Of a stretch of 64,000 nucleotides of DNA, positions 37,042 through 48,730 are shown piece after piece. This DNA comes from Gigaspora margarita (taxonomy: Eukaryota; Glomeromycota; Glomeromycetes; Diversisporales; Gigasporaceae): assembly GCA_009809945.1 (NCBI GenBank), contig WTPW01000507.1:5748-69747 (forward strand). Reading direction: 5' to 3'. A program made the position numbers and the translations under genes. Below the pieces are notes generated by a model that ran no database searches, was not told the DNA's origin, and saw nothing but the letters and a program-made list of their open reading frames with translations. Numbering within the stretch: the first letter of the stretch is position 1; every line of letters starts with the position of its first letter.

Positions 37042-38092
37042 CAGTCAGACCCCTCTAAGTGCACGTTGTTAGGACTGGCACTGAGGCATGCATTTAGGGG
37101 GTTGCAATTAGAAAATAGCCAATAATATCGTGGTAAAAATTATGATCACATGTGCATATAGCCGCTTATTATATCCCTCATTATATATGCATGTACATAC
37201 GTACTATAACTGTTACTTTTGTAGTTTTATATACTATATTAACAAACAAACGGTTTACTAATTAATGGACATTTGCTTGGCCCATAAGTATTTATTACAA
37301 AATAAAAATCACAAGTAAATTAAAAAAAACTTTTTCGAAAATTGATTTAAGCAACTTAATTTATTTAACTACGTTCGCTCATTTACTATATATTTCTTAA
37401 TCTTCAGTTTTTAGTTCAAGAAGATTGACAATTACATATAAATGTTCAAAGATTGTTAAGAAAAAAGATGAACTTTTTTTTGAATTAAGTTTTTACCATA
37501 ATCAATTCTTTACGAAATATGAATAGACGACAAAAACGAAATATAAATAGGCAACAAAGCATGATTGGATGATAACGAACAGCATAATTGGAGCAATAAA
37601 GTATGAATAAGGTGACGAAGTATGAATAGACGACAAAGGTGATAAAGCATAGACGGGATGACAAAGCATGGATGGGTCGATAAGCATGGATGGGACGATA
37701 AGCATGAATAGGGCAACAAAGTATGAATTGGGCAACAAAGTATGAATGGGCAATGAAGCATAAATGACATGACAAAGGCGATGATATGTAATACTATTAG
37801 TATAATTTATTAAATAAAAAAAAAGTCTAACTAAATTACAATGATATAATTTATATTGCTACAGTACATAATAATCATACTTTTTCTATGTAAAAATCAG
37901 GAATTTTGATTGGTTATCAATTACATGAGTGCATTTAAGGAGGGACTTTATATATAATGGACCAAAAAAATAGCATGCACGTGCAGAATAAAGAACGTGC
38001 ATTTACTTATAAGTTCCACAGTGGGCCCATGCTTCTATCGTGCATTTAAGAAGGGGTAGCATTTAGGGGGTAGCATTTAGGGGGTCTAACTG
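37042..38092. mobile_element. 1.05-kb mariner-type element, CAGTCAGACC ends
   Basis: The left end CAGTCAGACCCCTCTAAGTG and the right end, inverted, CAGTTAGACCCCCTAAATGC, lie within TA (37040-37041, 38093-38094). CATTTAGGGGG/GCATTTAAG repeats occur at both ends. No transposase frame is present. A minimal copy with the same ends is at 58061-58234. Confidence 0.82.
37505..37775. repeat. minisatellite GGGCRACAAAGCATGAAT
   Basis: About 13 imperfect units of 18-24 bp lie inside the mariner-type element. Three overlapping minus-strand frames of 83-96 codons exist only because the repeat lacks stops. Confidence 0.85.
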
Positions 38093-38211
38093 TATAATAT
38101 TTACAGGATCAAAAAATTAATTTTATAAATTTATTCGATAGATTAATAGAATTTTGATAATTTAATAAATTTATCAAAAGCTTGCTGTAAAAAAACATTA
38201 ACCTCATAATT

Positions 38212-38540
38212 TTTTTTTTTTTTTTTAAAGTGTCCGTCTTTGGGAACTGGGAATTTTTATTTAAGATATTAGGGCTGTTGGTATCCACTTAAGGGAATAC
38301 CGGCATTTGTTAAATTGATGAGAGTACAACTAGCTACACCTGCAACTTTTGGTTGCCTATTTAAGTAGCCACCCGAGGGTCCTACACTAGCTGCCATACC
38401 TGCAACCCGCATACCGGCATTGCCTATTTAAACCCTCTGGTCTCTGATCCGCCTGCCAACCCATCTTGTATCACCGGTACAGCCACCAGTTTCTAAACCT
38501 GGAGTTCATACCGGATGCTAATCACCACCCTTAGGACTAA
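38212..38540 (-). mobile_element. 5'-truncated retroposon, 329 bp, minus strand
   Basis: A perfect 15-bp duplication ATTAACCTCATAATT flanks it (38197-38211 and 38541-38555). It is related to the 3' third of the retroposon at 16664-18061 (shared strings such as GCAACTTTTGGTTGCC). The minus strand ends AATAAAAATTCCC, then GGACACTTT and poly(A). It inserted inside the right arm of the MULE. Confidence 0.85.
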
Positions 38541-38924
38541 ATTAACCTCATAATTGTTTGGCTCTGATATACATAGTTTTTATTCATATTTCGTTTATTA
38601 ATTTTAAATTTACACTTCATATCAAATTTAATATCAGATTTCGTAGAATTATATTTATATTAAAGAAAGTGTAATATAATAATGAAATAAACTTGTATAT
38701 ATTATTTTAAAAAAATTTTGTACACATCCTATATATTATATTGTAAATATGTTAAAAGATCGAAAACAAAATTATGCATAGGGCATTTATGTAGATTCTA
38801 AACAATTGCGTTCAATTGATTTTCATCACATGTAAACTATAGCAAATCATAGTTTAGTATTATTTGTTAATCATTATATGATCGACACACATGTTCGCTA
38901 CCACTAATCTACTAATACTTGTGT

Positions 38925-39730
38925 GTACTCTTTCTATTTTTTATAATCTTCACTATTATCTACAAATAAAAAGAAATTAAGCAATAATCAATTACATATT
39001 GGATGCTTTTGTTAAATTTTCTTTTTTGAAAATATATCACTGCTACATGTTAAGAATTAAAAAGGAAATTGAAGTATTATACGTAAAAGGAAAGCAATAT
39101 CAAGAAGCCAAATCAAATATCAAAGCCTTACCAAAAAGATGAGTATATGGTGATAGTACTTACATCTACTTTAATTAGTAAAGTTTAGACAATATACCTA
39201 GTAAAAATCTAATCGAAAGAACTGATGCAAAAAATTATATAATAAAGTTAAATTATTAGTGAAGATAATAAATTGGTAATTTTATATATAAAAGCCCAAC
39301 TGAATTAAATTGATTGTAAAAAAATCATATGATTAATTGATTTTGAAAGGATAGCTAATTTAGGTGGGTTTGTAAATCATGTAATGAGAACAAAAAGTCT
39401 ATTGCCCTGGATTTTGAAGTTTTAAATTAGATTTGAAAAATGTAAAAATTTTGTGAAATCAAATTTGTATATAAGAAGTAAATTTTTGACTTGATAAAAT
39501 TAACTCTTGTATTAGTATTTAAATTGAATAATTCTTAATAACCATTGTTATATTCATTGTCAACCTTAATAAATCATCTGATCTATAATACTTTATTAAT
39601 ATTTGAAAAAATTTGTAAAATAATTAAGTGCAAATTAATATCTGTTTTTATTCTTATATAATATAAATATAAATTAACTTACAACCAAAATATTTTTCAT
39701 GATCTACATATAGATAGCAATATGAATTAT
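38925..39730. other. intergenic, no gene seen
   Basis: AT-rich spacer between the MULE and the hAT transposase pseudogene. A terminal repeat of the latter should lie here, but I could not identify it. Confidence 0.5.
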
Positions 39731-41381
39731 ACTTATGATAATGAAATTCAAAGCATTGATGAACCTTCTAATTATAATTAAAAAATTAATGAGTCTTTGG
39801 ACATACCTATCAGGAGAACCTTCAAGTAAATCAGCCACAAAAAGAATCGAAGTAAATTTCTCTAAGCTGATTAATCCTGTAGCCAAAAAGTCATATGTTT
39901 GGGATTACTCAAAATTGAAAATGGATATGATGTTTGCAAGATATTAGTATTTGAAAAGGGTGATAAAATTCAATGTACAGAAAATTATAAACATGATGAC
40001 ACAACTGGAAATATAAAACAACATCTCTTAGTAAAGTATAGAATTTTGTCACCAGATGAAAATCTGCAAGTAAACCCAGGTAAAAAATCTCAAATGCATA
40101 TTAATGAAATAGTAAAAAAAGTGATACCACCTTATGTATTCAAACAAGCAAAATTAAAAAAGGTGACTACTGAATGGCTAGTTGCTAATTCTTTACCATT
40201 TAGCATTGTTAATAAAAAAGGTTAGAGAAGTAACAAAAATCAGATGATTTTTTAGGGAGGGAGAGGGGTAAAAAATGTTGAAATTATATATAGGAACCTG
40301 ACCAAATCTATATTAAGAAGGGGGAAGGGGGTAGACCTCTAATAAAAATAATTAGGTAATTAATGACACAGCCCTTATTATAAAATAATGAATCATATTG
40401 ACCTAGCATTCATACCACCAAGTTATAAAAGCAATAAAACAGATCTTATTGCATATTATCAAAAAGGAGTGTTAGAGCTCAAAGAATTGATCTCTAATAC
40501 TTGTGAAACTGCATTCATAACAACAGATTTATGGACATCTCACAATAATGATGGATATATTAGAGTAACACTTCACTGGTTAACTCGAAATTTTGAAGTA
40601 TATGATATTATATTAGCTATTGAAAGGATAGATCATCCTCATACAGGTAAAAGAATACAAAAGTATCTAGATGAAAAAATAAAAGAATATGAATTATCTG
40701 GAAAATTATTTTGTACAGTAACAGACAACAGAGCAAATATAAAAAAAAGCCATCAAAATTTGGGATGGTGTAGTATGCCTCTCTTGTTCTGTGCACACAC
40801 TTCAACTTACTGTAAACTGAGCCTTAAAAGTCATTAAACTGTATACTAAACGAATTCATAATCTTGTCAAATTTTTTCAGTTACCTAAACAAGGCCAATG
40901 CCTTTATCAAGCACAAATAAATCTATTCCAACAAAACAAAACCAATCTAAGCACCATTCTATTACATGATTCTGAAGATTCAAGTGAAAACTTAACTGAA
41001 GAAGAAATGGAAAATGATGATAGTTTAATTGAAGAAAAAGAATTAAAGATTTTACATACTATTAATGATATAAAAACTTAGCAGAATTCAACTTATCAGT
41101 TGTGAAAATGGCTTTTGGTCTTGTGTAATGCAATTGTTTGGCTTTTTGCAACTTTGCCTTTACTAACTGAGAATGGTGCCAAAGAAGATTCTTGCAAATT
41201 AAATTTCCTCATACCTGAAGAAATAAATGGATTTACTAAAGGAAATAGTTTGAATATTTCAACCATTTGAAGAATTAACAACTTACTTTAGTGGAATCAA
41301 ATACACAAGTATTGAGACATTAAACCTTAAGTTTGCTGATAGTGATAGATTCTCATTGGATAAAATTGAACAAATGCTTAA

Positions 41382-43893
41382 CAGTGTTTAAAATTGGCTT
41401 GCACAAGATGCACATGTGCAAGTACTTTTTTTTTTGTGCATTAAAACCTAGATAAGTAAATGCACATGTGTGCTTTAAAATTAATTTAAATAATTGCACA
41501 GAAAAATAATGTGCAACAAGAATTAAAATTTTTATGCACAAAAAATAATATGCAACAAGAATTTAAAATTTTAATGTACAAAAAAAAAATAGACAATCAT
41601 ATTTTATTTTTTTTGGAAGCTTTAATATAATTAATAAAATATCAGTTATTATTTTTTTATACAAATCAGCTATCTTTATTAGTACTATTTTTATTTTATA
41701 TACCTATAAATATAACAAAAAAAATTTGTAATTTTTTTTATAAAAATATAAAAAAACCTAGATTAATGAAATATCAGCTAATTTATATAAAATTTTAGAG
41801 TGGATGTATATTGTTCTCCTGAACAACTTGTCTTATTGTATAAAAATCATTTGTTTAGTATTATTTTGACTTTTATATATTGCAATAATCAATAATTATA
41901 TATAAAGATTCTTAAAATTTATTAAAAAAAATTTATATACAAGCATTGATTGCTGCTATATATAAAAAGCAAAAATAATACTAAGCAAATCAATCTTTAT
42001 GCAATATAAAAAGTTGTTCAAAAGAATGAAATACATTTATTTTAAAAATTGTATGTAATCAATTGAAATTTCATTAATACAATTTTTATTTTATATTTTT
42101 ACAAAAAAATTACAAAATTTTTAGCTATATTCATAGATAAATAAAATGAAAATCAATACTAATAAAAAGTTATCTAATTTATATAAAAATTTCATAGTAG
42201 GTATATTCTGTTCTCCTAAACAACATTTATTATTCATAAAAAATGTGATTGTAAAAAAGTAATTTTATTATTAAATTGGCCAACAAATTCTAAAAAATAG
42301 TGATTATAATATAATTGTAACCATGTAGAGGTATTTTTAATATAAATAAACAGTATTATATTTTGGTATAATTATATAGAGTTTGTAATTATATAGGAGG
42401 TGATTATATGGGAGGACAACTGTATATGGGGACCCCATAGCAAAACAAACCATTGGGCAAAAAAAAAATTTTTTTAAAAACTCAATTTCTTGAAGAATTA
42501 GAATAATAGGAATACAGTTTTTATAAAATTACAAAATCAAAATTTTTTGCCCAATGGTTTGTTTTGATATGGTGGTTCCCATATGTATTAATTTAGCTAA
42601 TAGTTTAACCTCCTATTCTGCACTAATTTAGTTGATAAAAGCATCTGATTTGTCACATGTAAATTTTTTAAATATAAAATTATAAAAAAAACATATAAAA
42701 TTACTATAACTTTGAAAAAATGATGTTTCAAAGTCTACTTATCAACTTAAAATTAAATTCTTCAGGAATATAGAACAAGGGGAGAAGAAAAAGGTAGTAC
42801 AAAAATCAGATCAAAATTTCACTGATTTTGCACAATACAAAAATGTAACTTTGTCAAAAACAAATATTTTCTGTTTTTAAAATAAGAACTTATGTAAATT
42901 ATGCTCTGAACAACTTTACTTAGTTGGCGGAAGTGGGTTACCTTGTAAGAAAATGGGTTATCTATATGCTAAAGTCAAAATTTTTAACTTTACAAGGTAA
43001 CCCTTTTTTTTCATTAGGCAACCTACTTTGGGCCCTTAAGCAAAGTTGTTCAGCATGTGATTTTACCGCATATTTGAGATTGAAAAGGCTTTTTCAGACC
43101 TTTTACTAAGTAAAAAATGTGTTTAAAGTTAGAAAAATTTTTTTTTAAAAAAAAATTTTTTCTAACTTTAAACACATTTTTTTACTTAGTAAAAGGTTTG
43201 AAAAAGCCTTTTCAATCTCAAATATGCGGTAAAATCACATGCTGAACAACTTTGCTTAAGGGCCCAAAGTAGGTTGCCTAATGAAAAAAAGGGTTATCTA
43301 GTAAAGTTAAAAATTTTGACTTTAGCATATAGATAACCCATTTTTCTTACAAGGTAACACTTCTGCCAACTAAGTAAAGTTGTTCAGAGCATGATTTTAC
43401 ATAAGTTACTTATCTTAAACTTGGAAAATATTTGTTTTTAACAAAGTTACAATTTCGTTTTGTGCAAAATTAGTAAAATTTTGATCCGATTTTTGTACTA
43501 CCTTTTTCTTCTCTCCTTGTTCTATATTCTCGAAGAATTTAATTTTAAGTTGATATGTAGACTTTGGAACATCATTTCTTCAAAGTTTATAGTAATTTTA
43601 TGTTTTTTTTATAATTTTATATATAAAAAAGTTACATATAACAATAGTGTGACAAATCAAATGACTGAAAAGATAGTCTCTTTTAGTTAAACAATAACCA
43701 ATAAATATAATGATAATTTGCAAATTAAAATTTTATTGTATTTACTCACTTAATAATTTTTTTAATGTACTTATGTACAAGTAAAAAAAATTTTTATATA
43801 CACTTATGTGCAATCAATTAATTGTTGTGCAACTAAAACCGGTATATTACTTGCATTTGTGCAAGTAATTTTGAATCTAAATTTTAAACACTG
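41382..43893. mobile_element. 2.5-kb hAT-type element, CAGTGTTTAAAATTGG ends, TGCACAAG repeats
   Basis: A perfect 8-bp duplication ATGCTTAA (41374-41381 and 43894-43901) sits in the hAT transposase reading frame. Termini are CAGTGTTTAAAATTGG and CAGTGTTTAAAATTTA. Subterminal repeats are TTGCACAAG, ATGTGCAAG and GTGCAAC variants, about ten in all, unlike the CTGCGGA set of the 30491 element. The centre is a 1-kb palindrome. It is non-coding. Confidence 0.92.
42646..43658. repeat. 1-kb palindrome inside the hAT-type element
   Basis: Arms of about 500 bp meet near 43147 at a GTTTAAAGTTAGAAAAA / inverse junction with only a short A/T spacer. Outer marks are GATTTGTCACA at 42646 and TGTGACAAATC at 43648. 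The arms read very similarly by eye, implying recent formation or gene conversion between arms. Confidence 0.85.
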
Positions 43894-44603
43894 ATGCTTA
43901 ATAGTGGTATGTATGAATAAATAAAATATATATGAATAAATAAATTTATCTAAATCTATTAAAATAAATAAATAAATATTTTTTTTTGAATTTTAGATTA
44001 TGATGATAATGATAGCAATGATATGTTTGTGGATGAAATACCTCAACAATCAACTACTTCCATGCAACAAGAACCATTTTCAAATGAACAAATAGTTGCA
44101 AATATTTGAAAAGTGATTTATGACTCTCTTCTTCAATATTGGAAAGATCCAGAGGATATCGGGCTAATGGTTACTTTATTAGATCTACACTTAAAACAAA
44201 TGACAGCATGGTCAGGTAGGATATGAGAGGATACAATTAAATTGTTATGTGCTGAATTTAAAACCTGGCAAAGTATATTTACAACCATTGAAATGGCTAA
44301 GCACACTGATGCATTATTTTCTTCAACTCCTTCTTTTATTAAAAAGATTTTTAGTCAAGGTCAAAAACAAGTTAACTATAAAATTGAAATTGACAATTAT
44401 CTGAATAAATTAATAAAACAAATTCTATCTCAAGCTGCTGATCTTTATCAATAGTAGTATAATTAACAGTCTTCTTTTCCTATCCTTAGTAAAATAGTAC
44501 GTAAATATTTGTTCATTTCTGCAACCTGTGTTCCAAGCAAATGCTTTTTTTCAAATGTAGAAAATTATATTACTTCTAAACAAAACTATTTGTCACCTGA
44601 AAT

Positions 44604-44840
44604 CATTATTTTATATATAGATATTGATCGATATATAACACTTAATCATTTTATATCGATTATAAAATATTGTTATATATCGATTAACTGGATAAAACTC
44701 GATATATATCTAAATCGATATATATCATTTTTTATATTAAATCATTATATATCTATAAATCGATTATAATCAGAATTATTTGAAACGATATATAATGATT
44801 AACAGATCTTTAACGATTACATAATGTTTTGACCGTCACT

Positions 44841-44880
<40 letters not shown>

Positions 44881-46697
44881 ATTCCAANNNNNNNNNNNNN
44901 NNNNNNNNNNNNNNNNNNNNNNNNNNNNNNNNNNNNNNNNNNNNNNNNNNNNNNNNNNNNNNNNNNNNNNNNNNNNNNNNNNNNNNNNNNNNNNNNNNNN
45001 NNNNTTTCGAATTGTTTCGGAATATTTTAAAAATAGAATATCAAGCTAGATCAGTAGAGCTGTATCCTAGATCATACCAAGAACGCGTTTGACTAATATT
45101 TTCGAAATGGTTCAAAATGTTTTGATGATCATGGTACAAGATCAGATTAGATCTTTGGGTGGACTACTTAAATTAGATACCAAAAGTGTATATATGCTAG
45201 TTGTATTCTCATCCAAGTTAATTTCCTGATATGTTTGTTTTTTTTGCTTATAATTTAGATCTTCTATCAATTTTATATTGTTTTTTCATTTTCATTTTTA
45301 TTTTTGTTTTGGTTCATTTCATTTTGTTTAGTTTTGTTTAGTTTTGTTTTGTTTTTTATTTTTTTTTATTATTATTTAATTTTTTTATTTTATTTTACAA
45401 CAAATACCAACCCTAACTTTTGGAAAACTAATGACCTTTCACAACTATGCGCCAACCAACTCAGCCTTTCGAAACTTTGCAAGAACACACAATTGCTTTC
45501 TCTAGCAATTTGTAAAGTTCTAAGAATGCCTCTTTAAAGAAATAAAGGTTTAGTTAGTGCTTCATTTATTTTTTTATTTGACATTATTGTTTGTTTTTGT
45601 TTTTATTTTTTTTATTTTTTTTTTAATATTCTGCCAATTTGTGAGGAAAATAACATAGGTTTTTTGACACTTTGCAAGCAAACCCAGACTTTTCCACCAC
45701 TTTGCAAGAATATATACAACTTATTTTAGCAATTTCTATTATGAACCCTACATTAGAGAAATGGTGATTTGGAGTTTTATTTTTTTTTTATTCAGTTTGC
45801 TTATATTCTGTTTTTTTTGTTTGTTTTCTTTTTACTTATTTCTTTAATTTTTATTTTTTTATTATTCCGGCACAATGTGAAAACCTTCAATGATTTCTGA
45901 ATTGCAAGAAACCAACTCTTACTTCAGGGAAATAGAAATTTGAGGCTTTGTTTTTTTTTATTTAGTTTGCTTACATTTTTATTTTTTGTTTGTTTTTCTT
46001 TTTTTTTTACTTATTTTTTTAATTTTATTTTATTTATTCCTGACTTTCTTCGAAACTTTGCAAGAAAATGATCTAACTTTTCTGGTACTTACAAGAACAA
46101 CAACTCTAACTTCTCCGACACTTTGCAAGAAGTAGTAAATATGAGTGAATATAATAGTAGATGTGATGAAGTGCGAAAGTAGTTAAAAATTATCACTATT
46201 TTTTCATTTTTGTTTTTTTTTGTTATTTTTTTTCGGAGGTTTTTTTTTTGGTTTTTCATTTTTTTTCTAATAATATATAATAAAAATATGTAATATTATA
46301 ATATATAATAATAATAAATAAATAATTTTTATATTAAATTGCGAAAACTTGCAAATATTAATTATTTAATTTAAAATAAAATATATAATAATAATAAAAA
46401 AAATAAATTTATAATAAATTGCGAAACCTTGCGAGCATAATTATGTGAATATAATAATTATTAATTGATATCATATTAGATATATGTCAATTACTATCAC
46501 TATTGATAATAATCAGCAGGGTGTTGATTATTGATATATATCTGGTTAATCGATATATAACTAGTAGATATATATCGATTCACCGGATATATATCGATTA
46601 CTATCACTATCGATAATAATCGGCAGGGGTGTTGATCATCGATATATATCTTACCAGTTAGTAATCGATATATATCTATATATAAAATTTGCTGATG
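44604..46697. mobile_element. 2.1-kb non-coding element, CATYAGC ends, ATCGATATAT repeats
   Basis: The left end CATTATTTTATATATAGATA and the right end, inverted, CATCAGCAAATTTTATATAT, match each other and the element at 52715. Both subterminal regions (44610-44830 and 46470-46685) are packed with ATCGATATATATCGAT-type palindromic repeats. The middle has long T-rich runs and CACTTTGCAAGAA repeats but no gene. It contains an assembly gap. The flanking dinucleotides do not match, so the left limit is less certain. Confidence 0.65.
44888..45004. other. assembly gap
   Basis: 117 ambiguous bases directly after a run of about 31 A (44845-44875). The length of the true missing sequence is unknown. 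Confidence 0.99.
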
Positions 46698-46839
46698 TTT
46701 GTTAAACGAAGTAGTATTTACTGTAATGTTTGGGTTTAATATAACAATAAATTATATATAATATTAGCAATTTTATTCTAAATAAAGATATCTACATACT
46801 TTTTATATAATATTTGTATATCACGGTTTGATCAATATA

Positions 46840-46976
46840 AATTGACCAATCATATATGACCAATGATCAACTCACTTGGGTCAACTGGATCATTCATAAT
46901 CTGGGTTGACTCTTTGATCAATTCGGGTGATCCGCAGGTTGACCTAGGTCATAATTTTTTGGATAGGTCCAATCAC
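46840..46976. repeat. end of a GACC-type element
   Basis: TTGACC, GATCAA and GGGTCAA strings recur about ten times, ending at GGTCCAATCACTA, the inverse of the TAGTGATTGGACC terminus seen at 19396 and 23997. A complete element could not be delimited. Confidence 0.5.
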
Positions 46977-47088
46977 TAGATTCATTACATATAATTCATA
47001 TAAAGTATGTTGTTTATAAGACACATTTATTACATATATTATATATTCAACATGTATTATTTATAATACATATTATATTTATACTATA

Positions 47089-48728
47089 AGGTAGACATGG
47101 ATATTATGGCGAAGTTAAGTATTTTAGCTAATAATACATGATATATCAACCAAAATCATTCAATTCTAATCACTAGATCATAAGATATTGTTAATTACAA
47201 TATACAAATTAAAAAAGCTAAATTATAACACATATACCAATTATGGCGCACATCGTATTTTTCATTATCTATTAAGTTCTATTGATCAAAATCGAATGAT
47301 TTTGTTACCATTCGATTCATCTCATTGAGACGAATCGAATGGTACCAAAATCATGTGATTTTGACTGATACTTCTCGATATATTATAATTTAACCAAAAT
47401 AAGCTGCGCAAAGCAAATTTTAAAATTAACATAAAATCATAAATAACGTTTGATAGACTAGTCCATTTTTTATTATTTTACTACCAAAATGACCGTCTTG
47501 AAGAGGCGATTCCAACAAGCCCAAAATCGCTAAAATCCGATCACAGGATCATGGGATCGTTAAGTTTTTTGTATTGTTTTTGATGAAAATTAGATTAGTT
47601 ATCTATTTTCATCAAAATAATAATAAAACTTTAATGATCCCGTGATCCCGTAATTGGATTTTAGCAATTTTGGGCTTGTTGGAATCGCATCTTCAAGGCG
47701 GTCATTTTGGTAGTAAAATTATAAAAAACGGACTGGTCTATCAGAAATTATTCATGATTTCATGCTAATTTTAAATTTTGATTTGCGCAGCTTATTTTGT
47801 TTAAATTATGATACCTCGAGAAGTATCAGTCAAAATCATATGATTTTAGTACCATTCGATTCGTCTCAATGAGACAAATCGAATGGTAACAAAACCATTC
47901 GATTCTGATTGATGGTTCACAAGATGTTGCTATATACTGCAATATTTCTATTACTATAATACCTATACTACATGATTTAGAAAATCATTTAAAATCGTTA
48001 TAAAAATTTGAGAGGCCGTAGAAAGAGATATACCCAGCCATTTTTCATGATTCTACCACCTTTAGAACTGCCTTGGCCTAAAGAACAATATTTAATTAAT
48101 CGGCCTAGTCAATTTACTTGTAGCAAATATGGGTTCTAGAAACTTTTTTATTTATTTTTAAAAAGATAAAAATAAATAAAAAAATGCTCCAAACCCATAT
48201 TTGCTGCAAGTAAATCGACTAGGCCGATTAATTAAATATTGTTCTATAGGCCAAGGCAGTTCTAAAGGTGGTGAGATCATGAAAAATGGCCCAGTAGGTC
48301 ACTTTCCACAGCCTTTCAAACTTTACAACTATTGTTTATATAAATCACATGATTTAAACAATCGTTATAAAATTTGAAAGGCTGTAGAAAGAGATCTACT
48401 GGGTCGTTTTTCATGATCTCACCATCTTTAGAACTGTCTATATCTGGAGAACAATATTGTCTTAATCGGCCTTGTCTGTTTACTTAGTACCAAATACGAG
48501 TAGATCGTAAGATATTAGCAGTGCACCATAATGGGTAGTGTGCCATAATACTTGTATCTACTTAAATATTACTTTAATCGTAATATCTTGTGATCTACTG
48601 ATCAGAATTCGACGATTTTGGTACCAATCGATTCTTCTCAGTGAGACGAATCGATTGGTACCAAAATCACATGATTCTGATTAGTAGATCGTAAGATATT
48701 AGCAGCACCATAATACCCATATCTACCT
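47089..48728. mobile_element. 1.64-kb element of nested palindromes, AGGTAGAYATGG ends
   Basis: Ends AGGTAGACATGGATATTATG and, inverted, AGGTAGATATGGGTATTATG are bounded by TA (or TATA). Inside, 47280-47930 is one palindrome about 640 bp long: two copies of the TACCATTCGATTC...GAATCGAATGGTA module flank an inner inverted repeat (CCAAAATGACCGTCTTGAAG... and inverse). A second palindrome (about 48005-48300, arms AGAAAGAGATATACCCAGCC and inverse) follows, with a third partial arm at about 48360, then a further module at about 48590-48695. No coding frame is present. Confidence 0.8.
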
Positions 48729-48730
48729 TA

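Larger units (their letters stand above)
28527..38913. mobile_element. 10.4-kb Mutator-like element (MULE) with long TIRs
   Basis: A perfect 11-bp target duplication AATACTTGTGT lies at 28516-28526 and 38914-38924. The ends begin AGTAGATTAGTGGT and stay alignable as inverted repeats for about 105 bp at roughly 80% identity by eye. Inside is a minus-strand MULE transposase with a SWIM finger, the expected cargo for such ends and such a duplication length (8-11 bp). At least five later insertions lie within it: 29565-30373, 30491-31743, 35346-35553, 37042-38092 and 38212-38540. Confidence 0.88.
39735..44603 (+). pseudogene. hAT-family transposase, disrupted
   Basis: A hAT DDE transposase in order. 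BED-type zinc finger region at 39890-40065 (KKSYVWDY, CKILVFEKGDKIQCTE, then TTGNIKQHL) with a frameshift between the first two segments. A ~160-bp non-coding stretch at 40226-40387 interrupts it; it could be an intron or insertion. Catalytic N half at 40388-40760 (FITTDLWTSHNNDGYIR, then FCTVTDNRANIKK, the two Asp). A Cys-x-His motif follows a frameshift (about 40780), then an acidic linker. The conserved EELTTYFSGIKYTS region leads to position 41381, where a 2.5-kb hAT-type element intervenes. The frame resumes at 43902 and continues through SLLQYWKDPEDIGLMVTLLD to the C-terminal dimerisation motif ATCVPSKCFFSNVENYITSK (about 44515-44575). Several in-frame stops make it inactive. A second element (44604-46697) ends it. 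Confidence 0.85.

Noticed and set aside
37485-37775. Three overlapping minus-strand frames of 83-96 codons rich in Cys, Pro and His
   Set aside because: All three frames are open over the same minisatellite, which is expected for a repeat whose unit lacks stops. There is no family resemblance.
28527-38913. CRISPR-like or phage-like repeat structure
   Set aside because: The repeats are inverted, irregularly spaced and explained by transposon ends. The gene structure is eukaryotic.
45304-45537. Hydrophobic frames in T-rich parts of the CATYAGC elements (also 53209-53490 and 53912-54097)
   Set aside because: The apparent membrane segments are poly-T translated as Phe/Leu/Tyr. The frames differ between the two element copies.
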